A stretch of 8,570 nt of DNA from contig CAMLRJ010000118.1 of NCBI GenBank assembly GCA_946482345.1, forward strand, positions 1 to 8,570. Reading direction: 5' to 3'. Source of the DNA: an uncultured Cellvibrio sp. Its GTDB lineage: Bacteria > Pseudomonadota > Gammaproteobacteria > Pseudomonadales > Cellvibrionaceae. A model generated the notes under the pieces. The model had not been told where the DNA came from, did not search any database, and worked only from the letters and a program-made list of their open reading frames with translations. Positions 1 to 6,397 of this stretch are shown piece by piece (position 1 is the first letter of the stretch; the number at the start of each line of letters is the position of its first letter). The position numbers and the translations under genes are program-made.

Positions 1-1
1 T

Positions 2-601
2 GAACGATTTCTTCAATTACGCAGCGACAAAATCGAAACCAAACCAATCAAAGGCACAATCGCTCGCGGAAAAACGCCGGAAGAGGATTTGAGAAATGCA
101 CAATGGTTGCAATCCAGCCAAAAAAATCGTGCTGAAAACGTGATGATTGTGGATCTACTCAGAAACGATTTGAGCAAACACGCAACGCAAGTTGAGGTGC
201 CTCATTTATGCGAATTGCAAAGTTTCGCCAACGTGCATCATCTGGTCAGTACCGTCACCGGAAAATTAAAACCCGAATCCAGCCCTGTAGATTTACTGCG
301 TGACGCTTTCCCCGGCGGCAGCATTACCGGCGCACCCAAAATCCGCGCCATGGAAATTATCGAAGAACTGGAACCACACCAACGTTCGATTTACTGCGGC
401 AGCATTGGTTACATAAGCGTTGATGGGCAAATGGATACCAACCTCGCCATTCGCACTGTGGTTTGCGATAAAAATAATATTCATTGTTGGGGCGGCGGCG
501 GCATAGTCGCCGATTCAATCTGTGATAAAGAGTACGAAGAAACTTTGGCAAAAGTGAATGTGATCTTGCAAAATCTGCAAAACAATTTTTCAGGAAAATA
601 A
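2..601 (+). CDS. pabB: Aminodeoxychorismate synthase component I (PabB), C-terminal part
   Basis: Partial gene: the frame is open to the left edge, leaving the last 199 residues; family members are about 450 residues, so a little over half is missing. The enzyme converts chorismate plus glutamine-derived ammonia into 4-amino-4-deoxychorismate for p-aminobenzoate and folate, with the PabA glutaminase as partner, in the cytoplasm. The visible part starts in the ERFL motif. It then carries PIKGT (visible residues 15-19), where the lysine separates PabB from anthranilate synthase TrpE (PIAGT); ENVMIVDLLRND (45-56); FPGGSITGAPK (103-113); YCGSIGYIS (131-139); GGGIVADS (165-172); and EYEETLAK (177-184). 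These make up the chorismate and magnesium site. The domain is intact with no frameshift. The stop lies 1 nt before the next gene, so cotranscription is likely. The TTG at 89 is an internal codon, not a start. Confidence 0.95.
   Translation, partial: ERFLQLRSDKIETKPIKGTIARGKTPEEDLRNAQWLQSSQKNRAENVMIVDLLRNDLSKHATQVEVPHLCELQSFANVHHLVSTVTGKLKPESSPVDLLRDAFPGGSITGAPKIRAMEIIEELEPHQRSIYCGSIGYISVDGQMDTNLAIRTVVCDKNNIHCWGGGGIVADSICDKEYEETLAKVNVILQNLQNNFSGK
592..598 (+). promoter_or_regulatory. Ribosome binding site for the 72-residue ORF
   Basis: AGGAAAA lies inside the last codons of pabB, 4 nt before the ATG at 603. A reasonable Shine-Dalgarno match buried in the upstream gene supports the small ORF being translated and coupled to pabB. 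Confidence 0.5.
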
Positions 602-602
602 C

Positions 603-821
603 ATGCATCCACTCCCTCAAGGCTACGCCAAAGTCAGCGATGGCAATACCATCCAAAAGGGTGACTTGGCCTTGGGTAAAGTGACAGCCACTTGTGGTCA
701 ACAAAGTTATGGCTGGACCAATGTGTCGCCTCAATTAATCGGACAAGAATATTTTGAAGGCGCTATCGAAATGGGGCACCCGATTATGCTGATACGTAAA
801 ATAAATTTTGATCAAAAGTAG
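603..821 (+). CDS. Small uncharacterised protein (72 aa) between pabB and chrA
   Basis: I do not recognise this as a named family. The ATG is 1 nt after the pabB stop with AGGAAAA just upstream, and chrA begins 8 nt after its stop, so it sits in the middle of a tightly packed unit. The protein has no signal peptide or membrane segment and looks soluble. The N-terminal stretch GYAKVSDGNTIQKGDLAL (residues 7-24), then a GW (37-38), IGQ (46-48) and a hydrophobic MLIRKI near the end, weakly recall the small 'G-x-x-IQ-x-GD ... W ... IG ... RR' proteins common in phages and bacteria; this is an impression, not a match. Cys31 is the only cysteine. Spacing, RBS and codon use similar to its neighbours argue for a real gene. 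No function can be assigned; position alone does not link it to folate or chromate. Confidence 0.7.
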   Translation: MHPLPQGYAKVSDGNTIQKGDLALGKVTATCGQQSYGWTNVSPQLIGQEYFEGAIEMGHPIMLIRKINFDQK

Positions 822-829
822 ATTCAAAG

Positions 830-2167
830 ATGACTGAAGAAAAAAGTAACGCCCCACAAGCCATCAGTTTTTGGCAAGCTTTTTTGTTTTGGTTGAAATT
901 GGGTTTTATCAGCTTTGGTGGCCCTGCCGGGCAAATTGCCATCATGCACCAGGAATTGGTCGAACGTCGCCGCTGGATTAGCGAACAACGTTTTTTACAT
1001 GCACTTAATTACTGCATGTTGTTGCCGGGGCCAGAAGCCCAGCAATTGGCAACCTATATTGGCTGGTTGATGCATCGCACATGGGGCGGAATTATTGCTG
1101 GAATGTTATTTGTATTACCGTCTTTATTTATTTTGATTTTACTTTCCTGGATTTATATCGCCTACGGAAATGTAGCCTGGGTAGCGGGAATATTTTTTGG
1201 AATCAAACCGGCAGTAACGGCAATTGTGTTGCATGCGGCCTATCGAATTGGCTCACGCGCATTAAAAAATAATTTTTTGTGGTCGATCAGTGTTGCCGCT
1301 TTTATTGCTATTTTTGCATTTCATATCCCCTTCCCTTACATAGTATTGGCTGCTGCAATTACAGGTTATCTGGGCGGACGTTATTGGCCAGTCTATTTTA
1401 ACGCAACCAATAACCATACCAGCGCAGAAAAATCTTATGGCGCCGCCTTAATTGATGACCAAACGCCTACGCCAAAACATGCTTTGTTTTCTTATTCAGG
1501 TTTGATTGCCGTTATTATTTGCGGCTTGATTTTGTGGGTTTTACCATTTTTATTTTTATGGAATTATTTCGGCTGGCAACACAGCTTCACCCAAATGGCC
1601 TGGTTTTTTACAACTGCGGCATTGTTAACTTTTGGCGGTGCTTATGCAGTATTACCCTATGTGTATCAGGGAGCAGTAACGCAATACGGATGGTTAACCC
1701 CCACACAAATGATTGACGGCTTGGCGCTGGGCGAAACAACACCTGGCCCGCTGATAATGGTTGTCGCATTTGTGGGATTTATCGGCGGATATTCGCAAGC
1801 TTTATTAGGTACAGAAAATTTATTTCTTGCCGGTGCAATTGCCGCTTCAATTGTCACATGGTTTACTTTTTTACCTTCATTTATTTTTATCTTTGCAGGT
1901 GCACCGTTTATAGAAACCACTCACAAAAAAATCCAATTTACAGCTCCACTGTCAGCGATCACAGCCGCAGTTGTCGGCGTGATTGTGAATCTGGCAGTAT
2001 TTTTTGCTTACCATATTTTTTGGCCTCAAGGATTTGATGGCAACTTTGAATGGATCTCTGTGGCAATCGCACTACTGGCTGCTGTTGCATTATTTCGCTT
2101 CAAGATGGGGATTATTAAAGTGATTATGGCTTGTGCTTTGTTGGGTTTACTGGCAACAATTTTCTAA
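830..2167 (+). CDS. chrA: Chromate transporter ChrA, two-domain form (CHR family)
   Basis: Inner membrane protein of 445 residues, the usual length of the long CHR form, made of two homologous ChrA halves (about 10-210 and 220-445). The family exports chromate from the cytoplasm, driven by the proton motive force; other members may carry other anions, so the substrate is inferred. Half one has FGGPAGQ (29-35), the LVERRRWISE loop and LLPGPEAQQL (64-73). Half two repeats the pattern with FGGAYAVLPY (268-277) and ETTPGPL (302-308). About 10-12 hydrophobic segments are visible, with a hydrophilic linker at about 190-218. The ATG at 830 is preceded by only a weak AAAG, 8 nt after the previous stop, so expression is probably coupled to the upstream genes. 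No chrB, chrF or other chromate regulator is in the window. The gene looks intact. Confidence 0.93.
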   Translation: MTEEKSNAPQAISFWQAFLFWLKLGFISFGGPAGQIAIMHQELVERRRWISEQRFLHALNYCMLLPGPEAQQLATYIGWLMHRTWGGIIAGMLFVLPSLFILILLSWIYIAYGNVAWVAGIFFGIKPAVTAIVLHAAYRIGSRALKNNFLWSISVAAFIAIFAFHIPFPYIVLAAAITGYLGGRYWPVYFNATNNHTSAEKSYGAALIDDQTPTPKHALFSYSGLIAVIICGLILWVLPFLFLWNYFGWQHSFTQMAWFFTTAALLTFGGAYAVLPYVYQGAVTQYGWLTPTQMIDGLALGETTPGPLIMVVAFVGFIGGYSQALLGTENLFLAGAIAASIVTWFTFLPSFIFIFAGAPFIETTHKKIQFTAPLSAITAAVVGVIVNLAVFFAYHIFWPQGFDGNFEWISVAIALLAAVALFRFKMGIIKVIMACALLGLLATIF

Positions 2168-2206
2168 ATCCCCATGGCTGTACAAGCAAGACCCAATTGA
2201 ATGCAC

Positions 2207-2212
2207 TATTAT
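2207..2212 (+). promoter_or_regulatory. Possible weak -10 box for ynfA
   Basis: TATTAT lies 30 nt before the ynfA ATG, in the 75-nt gap after chrA. No recognisable -35 box is found 16-18 nt upstream, so this is a tentative promoter. It is followed by the short inverted repeat GATGC-GTTT-GCATC at 2214-2227. Cotranscription from chrA is an equally good reading. Confidence 0.2.
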
Positions 2213-2242
2213 CGATGCGTTTGCATCACGAGAAAAATCACC

Positions 2243-2569
2243 ATGTTAAAAATATTTTTACTTTATGTTGTCACTGCATTGGCGGAAATAATAGGTTGTT
2301 TTCTGCCTTATCTTTGGTTGCGTAAAGGAGGATCTATTTTATTATTACTTCCAGCGGCGTTAAGTCTGGCTCTTTTTGTTTGGTTGTTAACTTTACATCC
2401 GGCTGCCAGCGGGCGTGTATATGCTGCTTATGGTGGAGTTTATGTTGTAATCGCTTTGGTTTGGTTGTATTGGGTTGATAACATAAAGTTGTCAATTTAT
2501 GACTGGCTGGGCGCAGGGGTTATCTTACTGGGAACAGCCATCATAGTAGCGGGATGGAAATCTCCCTGA
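2243..2569 (+). CDS. ynfA: YnfA family (UPF0060) small inner membrane protein
   Basis: 108 residues, exactly the length of E. coli YnfA. Four transmembrane helices are visible (about 3-26, 29-49, 57-79 and 86-106). Family signatures are [16 protein letters not shown] (12-27), [17 protein letters not shown] (52-68) and the [12 protein letters not shown] stretch near the end. YnfA proteins resemble small multidrug resistance transporters and are thought to work as dimers; a Shigella homologue has been reported to contribute to efflux of toxic compounds, but the substrate here is unknown. The start at 2243 gives the family N-terminus (MLKIFLLYV); the frame also runs 42 nt upstream to an ATG at 2201, but that extension is charged and unlike the family. 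The RBS is weak (GAGAAAA at 2230-2236). The gene converges with the lipoprotein gene, with 4 nt between stops. Confidence 0.92.
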   Translation: MLKIFLLYVVTALAEIIGCFLPYLWLRKGGSILLLLPAALSLALFVWLLTLHPAASGRVYAAYGGVYVVIALVWLYWVDNIKLSIYDWLGAGVILLGTAIIVAGWKSP

Positions 2570-2573
2570 AAAA

Positions 2574-3242
2574 TTAATCTATTGATAAAAATTCTTTTGG
2601 TAAAAGTGCTCTGTGAGTAATTCTTATGGTTTTGATTTCACCATTAAACCAATGAATTTTATTCATGCGGGCACCAATCGATGTTTTTGCATTTTCCGGA
2701 ATTGGCAAATATTCCACCTTCCCTTCCAATTCTTTTTCGCCGTTAACAAATGAAACGAAATGTTGGTCTTTGTAGGTTATGGCCGCATGAAACCACTCAC
2801 CAATCGGATGCACTTTAGTGGAATCAATTAAGGTTAAATTTGAATGATCTGATTTGATGTAGGCATCCAAATACCATTGTTTTCGATCATTCAATCGCAA
2901 CTCAATCGTTAATCGGCGATTAGGATTATCAGCCGATTCAATATGGAAAAAACGCGGCTCCCAATTTTGGGGGTAAACATCATAAGGCTTGAAAATAATT
3001 TCTACGGTAAATTCTTTGGCACCTGCCAGAGGGTTATTATCTACCAATAATCTGTCACCATCACCATCAAAGCGAACAGATTCATGTGTAGTGATTAATT
3101 GCGGATTACCTTCAGTTTGTGTTGGCAATCCGGCAATAGAGGTTAAAGAATTAATCGGCCAGATTGTACTATCTGATCTGGCCGACATTTTTGAATTGCA
3201 AGCCGCCATTAAAAACACTGCACCAATCAGTAAATATCTCAC
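2574..3242 (-). CDS. Predicted outer membrane lipoprotein with laminin-G-like (concanavalin A-like) domain
   Basis: From a GTG at 3242 this is 222 residues. MRYLLIGAVFLMAAC is a compact lipoprotein signal peptide with the lipobox cysteine at 15; the residue after Cys is Asn, not Asp, so Lol sorting to the outer membrane is expected. A hydrophilic linker (16-50) leads to one beta-rich domain of the LamG/concanavalin A fold: VRFDGDGDRLLV (56-67), FTVEIIFKP (78-86), GEWFHAAITY (148-157), VNGEKELEG (166-174), SIGARMN (188-194) and FNGEIKTIRI (199-208). Such domains usually bind carbohydrate or protein ligands; no catalytic residues are evident, and the ligand is unknown. The start is unusual: a 14-bp tandem duplication (3228-3255) created the GTG and spoiled an upstream ATG at 3256. 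A TTG at 3266 in the same frame would give 230 residues with a less typical leader. It follows the RND permease closely and is probably in its operon. Exact function unknown. Confidence 0.8.
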   Translation of the reverse strand: MRYLLIGAVFLMAACNSKMSARSDSTIWPINSLTSIAGLPTQTEGNPQLITTHESVRFDGDGDRLLVDNNPLAGAKEFTVEIIFKPYDVYPQNWEPRFFHIESADNPNRRLTIELRLNDRKQWYLDAYIKSDHSNLTLIDSTKVHPIGEWFHAAITYKDQHFVSFVNGEKELEGKVEYLPIPENAKTSIGARMNKIHWFNGEIKTIRITHRALLPKEFLSID

Positions 3243-3255
3243 AGTAAATATCTCA
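3228..3255. repeat. Perfect 14-bp tandem duplication across the lipoprotein start codon
   Basis: CAGTAAATATCTCA occurs twice head to tail (3228-3241 and 3242-3255). On the coding (minus) strand it reads TGAGATATTTACTG twice. Removing one copy restores a normal ATG start at 3256 in frame with the lipoprotein (MRYLLIGAV...). With both copies present the ATG reads five codons (MRYLL) and stops at TGA (3241-3239), and the junction makes a GTG start at 3242 that overlaps that stop as GTGA. Confidence 0.95.
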
Positions 3256-3292
3256 TTTTTATTCAATATTCGATCATTAATTATTTGGCGGA

Positions 3293-6200
3293 TTATCGAT
3301 AATTTTCCAACTGATTGTCCAGCTTTCTGGCAACATCGCCGGGTGATCCGGTATTTCTTGCCAATAGATGATAAGCCACCGGAACAAAAAACAGTGTTAA
3401 AAAGGTAGCGATCAATACACCGGAGATCACAACAACACCAATAACAAAACGGGTTTCAGAACCAGCACCAGAACCAATTACCAAAGGAACTGCACCCGCA
3501 ACCGCCGTTAAACTGGTCATCAAAATGGGGCGCAGACGCGCAGATGCAGCTTCCAATAAGGATTCCGTAAACTCAACGCCTCTGTCACGCAATTGATTGG
3601 CAAATTCAACGATTAAAATCCCATTTTTTGCTGCCAATCCTATCAGCATAATTAAACCAATCTGCGAATAAAGATTAAATGTACTCCCCGTAATAAATAA
3701 ACCAATCAGCCCACCCAAAATCGCTAATGGTACAGTTAACATAATCACAAATGGATGAATATAACTTTCAAATTGTGCAGCCAGCACTAAAAAGGTGACC
3801 AGAATTCCCAGAAGAAAAATAAACATCACTGAATTGCCTGCTGTTTGGAAATCTCTCGACAAGCCGCGGTAATCCACAATGACTTTTGCGGGTAAATGTT
3901 CGTGTGCCAGTTTATTCAAGTGCGCCAAAGCGTCACCCAGTGTTAAATCGTTAGACAAATTGGCATCGATAGTTAACGAACGCATACGGTTGTAACGATT
4001 TAATCGGCTGGCATCTGCCACTTCTTTTACAGTGACCAGATTTGAAAGAGGAATTAATTTTCCTGAATGTTCTGATCGAACATACATATTTTGCAAACTG
4101 CCAATTGTGCGCTGTTCATCGCGGGCACCTTGTAAAATCACATCGTATTCTTCACCGTCATCAATATAAGTTGTCGCACGACGTGAACCCAACATAGCTT
4201 CCAATGTTCGACCAATATTATTCACACTGACTCCCAAATCAGCAGCACGATTGGTATCAATCATCACTTCAACTTGCGGTTTGGTTTCTTTGTAATCCCA
4301 ATCAATTCCAATTAATCCCGGATTATCTTTTTCCAACTTTTCCAACAAAATGTCCCGCCATTGTCCCAGCTCTTCATAAGTACCACCGCCCAACACAAAT
4401 TGAACCGGTTTTTGTACTTGCGAACCAAATCCCTGACGCATAACAGGAACTGCCGAAACACCAGGTAAGTCAGATAATTTCTGACGGATTTCATCCATCA
4501 CCACAAATGAATTGCGACGCAAACTCCAATCATTCATTACTGCAATAATCATCCCGCTGTTAAAACTTTCAATCGCTCCAAACGCGCGCGGAGCACGCAC
4601 CATCATTCGAGTGATTTCTCCGGAATCAACATACTTCATCATCCGGCTTTCAATTTCATTCATATATTCTTCCATGTAGGCGTAACTGGCACCTTCGGGA
4701 CCATTCACCATCACAAAAAATGTTCCTCTATCTTCTCTGGGAGCGTATTCAGACGGAATTTTAAAAGCAAGAAAGCCACTTAATGCAATCAGCAATACAA
4801 AACACAGACTCACCCATTTTTTATGGGTAATGCAAAATAAAATAGAAGTTTGATATTGTTTTCGCAAACGCAACATCAAATCATCAATATTTTCCACCAA
4901 TCGGCTTCGCTGACCTGCAGGAGGTAAAATTTTTGAAGACAACATGGGCGACAAGGTTAGTGCTATCAGCGCAGAAAACCCGACTGCAGCAGCCATGGTA
5001 ATGGCAAATTCTGAAAATAATCTGCCTATATCGCCTTTCAAAAATACGATAGGGACAAATATTGCAACCAACACCAGAGTTGTCGCTATAACAGCAAATC
5101 CGACTTCACGGGCACCATCATAAGCAGCGAGCAACGGCGGTTTCTTTTTTTCTTCTATATGACGGACAATATTTTCCAATACCACAATCGCATCGTCCAC
5201 AACCAAACCAATCGCTAACACCAATGCCAGCAGCGTTAACATATTTACTGAAAAATCCATGGCCGCCAGCACAATAAAAGTTGCGATGATGGAAACAGGA
5301 ACAGCAACTGCCGGAATTAACATTGCACGAACGCTGCCCAGAAATAAATAAATCATCAGAATCACCATAAAAATGGCAATAACAATGGTGATATACACTT
5401 CGTGTATTGCGCGTTCGACAAATATGGAACTATCGTAACTGTCTTCCAGACTCATGCCTTTGGGCAAATTGGCATTGATCATATCGCGCTCGGCTTTTAC
5501 ACCTCGCGCCACATCAATAGTGTTAGCGGTTGACTGTTTGACAATTCCAATGCCCACTTGCGTAGTACCGTTGCCGCGAAATAAATTGCGATCTTCTTCA
5601 GTACCTTTTTCAACTTTTGCAATATCTGCCAAACGAATTAAATGTCCATCATCACCACGCTTGACGACTAATTGCGAAAATTGATCAACCGTTTTGTAAG
5701 AACGCGCCATACGCAAAGTAAATTGCCGTTCAAGCGATTCAATACTACCGGCAGGCAATTCAATATTTTCCGAGCGCAATGCTGTTTCAACATCATTCAC
5801 AGTGAGATCGCGTGCAGCCAGTGCTTGCCGATCTAACCAAATACGCATGGCATAACGTTGTTCGCCACCAATTCGCACACGCGCAACACCATCAACTACT
5901 GCAAAACGATCCACCAGATAACGCTGTGCATAATCAGTTAGCTCCGGCATAGTCATGCCTTCACCTTCGAAATTAAACCACAGAATAACATCTTCATCCG
6001 AACTGACTTTTTGTACTTCGGGTGGATCGGCTTCATCCGGTAAATTGCCTAAGGCACGTGCCACTCTGTCACGAATATCATTTGCAGCAGAATCCATGTT
6101 ATGTCCGGTTTCAAATTGCACCGTGATATTGGATACACCGTTTTCGCTGGATGATTCTATGTAGCGAATACCTTCAACACCTGAAATACGATCTTCGATA

Positions 6201-6397
6201 ACTTTGGTTACACGCGTTTCAACAATTTGTGCAGCAGCGCCGGGATAATTGGTGCGAATGGAAACAACCGGAGGATCAATATTAGGGTATTCGCGCAAGG
6301 TTAATCGTTCAAATGAAACCAATCCAAATGCAATTAACAGTATTGAAATAACTGACGCAAATACCGGTCGCTTAATGGAAACATCGGATAATTTCAT
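3293..6397 (-). CDS. HAE-1 family RND efflux permease (AcrB/MexB-like)
   Basis: 1034-residue inner membrane pump subunit, a normal length for the family; it exports hydrophobic or amphiphilic compounds in exchange for protons as a trimer. The layout is TM1 at 12-30, a periplasmic porter loop to about 330, TM2-6 at about 335-490, a cytoplasmic amphipathic stretch, TM7 at 528-546, a second porter loop to about 850, and TM8-12 to 1012. The full proton relay is present: Asp401 and Asp402 in GLVVDDAIVVLENI, Lys924 in GLAAKNGILIVEFANQ, and Arg954 and Thr961 in RLRPILMT (equivalent to AcrB D407, D408, K940, R971, T978). This, the sequence of the porter loops and the absence of metal-site hallmarks indicate an organic-compound pump rather than a CusA-type metal pump. 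Its ATG overlaps the adaptor stop as ATGA; GAGG lies 10 nt upstream. The substrate cannot be read from the sequence. Confidence 0.96.
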   Translation of the reverse strand: MKLSDVSIKRPVFASVISILLIAFGLVSFERLTLREYPNIDPPVVSIRTNYPGAAAQIVETRVTKVIEDRISGVEGIRYIESSSENGVSNITVQFETGHNMDSAANDIRDRVARALGNLPDEADPPEVQKVSSDEDVILWFNFEGEGMTMPELTDYAQRYLVDRFAVVDGVARVRIGGEQRYAMRIWLDRQALAARDLTVNDVETALRSENIELPAGSIESLERQFTLRMARSYKTVDQFSQLVVKRGDDGHLIRLADIAKVEKGTEEDRNLFRGNGTTQVGIGIVKQSTANTIDVARGVKAERDMINANLPKGMSLEDSYDSSIFVERAIHEVYITIVIAIFMVILMIYLFLGSVRAMLIPAVAVPVSIIATFIVLAAMDFSVNMLTLLALVLAIGLVVDDAIVVLENIVRHIEEKKKPPLLAAYDGAREVGFAVIATTLVLVAIFVPIVFLKGDIGRLFSEFAITMAAAVGFSALIALTLSPMLSSKILPPAGQRSRLVENIDDLMLRLRKQYQTSILFCITHKKWVSLCFVLLIALSGFLAFKIPSEYAPREDRGTFFVMVNGPEGASYAYMEEYMNEIESRMMKYVDSGEITRMMVRAPRAFGAIESFNSGMIIAVMNDWSLRRNSFVVMDEIRQKLSDLPGVSAVPVMRQGFGSQVQKPVQFVLGGGTYEELGQWRDILLEKLEKDNPGLIGIDWDYKETKPQVEVMIDTNRAADLGVSVNNIGRTLEAMLGSRRATTYIDDGEEYDVILQGARDEQRTIGSLQNMYVRSEHSGKLIPLSNLVTVKEVADASRLNRYNRMRSLTIDANLSNDLTLGDALAHLNKLAHEHLPAKVIVDYRGLSRDFQTAGNSVMFIFLLGILVTFLVLAAQFESYIHPFVIMLTVPLAILGGLIGLFITGSTFNLYSQIGLIMLIGLAAKNGILIVEFANQLRDRGVEFTESLLEAASARLRPILMTSLTAVAGAVPLVIGSGAGSETRFVIGVVVISGVLIATFLTLFFVPVAYHLLARNTGSPGDVARKLDNQLENYR

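Noticed and set aside
357..734. 125-residue minus-strand ORF over the end of pabB
   Set aside because: It lies opposite well-conserved pabB and the packed 72-residue gene, has no RBS, and has no recognisable domain; an out-of-frame shadow.
2214..2227. GATGC-GTTT-GCATC inverted repeat upstream of ynfA as an operator or terminator
   Set aside because: Five-bp arms are expected by chance at this scale and no T-run follows; noted only in the promoter entry.
2201..2242. Longer ynfA start at the ATG at 2201
   Set aside because: The 14 extra residues are polar and basic, unlike the family, and the 2243 start gives exactly the usual 108 residues.
2324..2332. Strong Shine-Dalgarno-like AAAGGAGGA inside ynfA
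   Set aside because: No start codon with a following open frame at suitable spacing; it encodes Lys-Gly-Gly of YnfA.
2551..2566. GGGA...TCCC hairpin at the ynfA end as a terminator
   Set aside because: Only four base pairs with an eight-base loop and no following T-run.
2594..2606. CTTTT-GGT-AAAAG inverted repeat as a terminator for the minus-strand operon
   Set aside because: The stem is five bp with only one G-C pair and lies before the stop codon inside coding sequence; too weak to call.
3243..3266. TTG at 3266 as the start of the lipoprotein gene
   Set aside because: It has no Shine-Dalgarno sequence and gives the leader MNKNEIFTVRYLL; the GTG at 3242 gives a cleaner signal peptide with GAGA about 8 nt upstream. 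Kept as an alternative.
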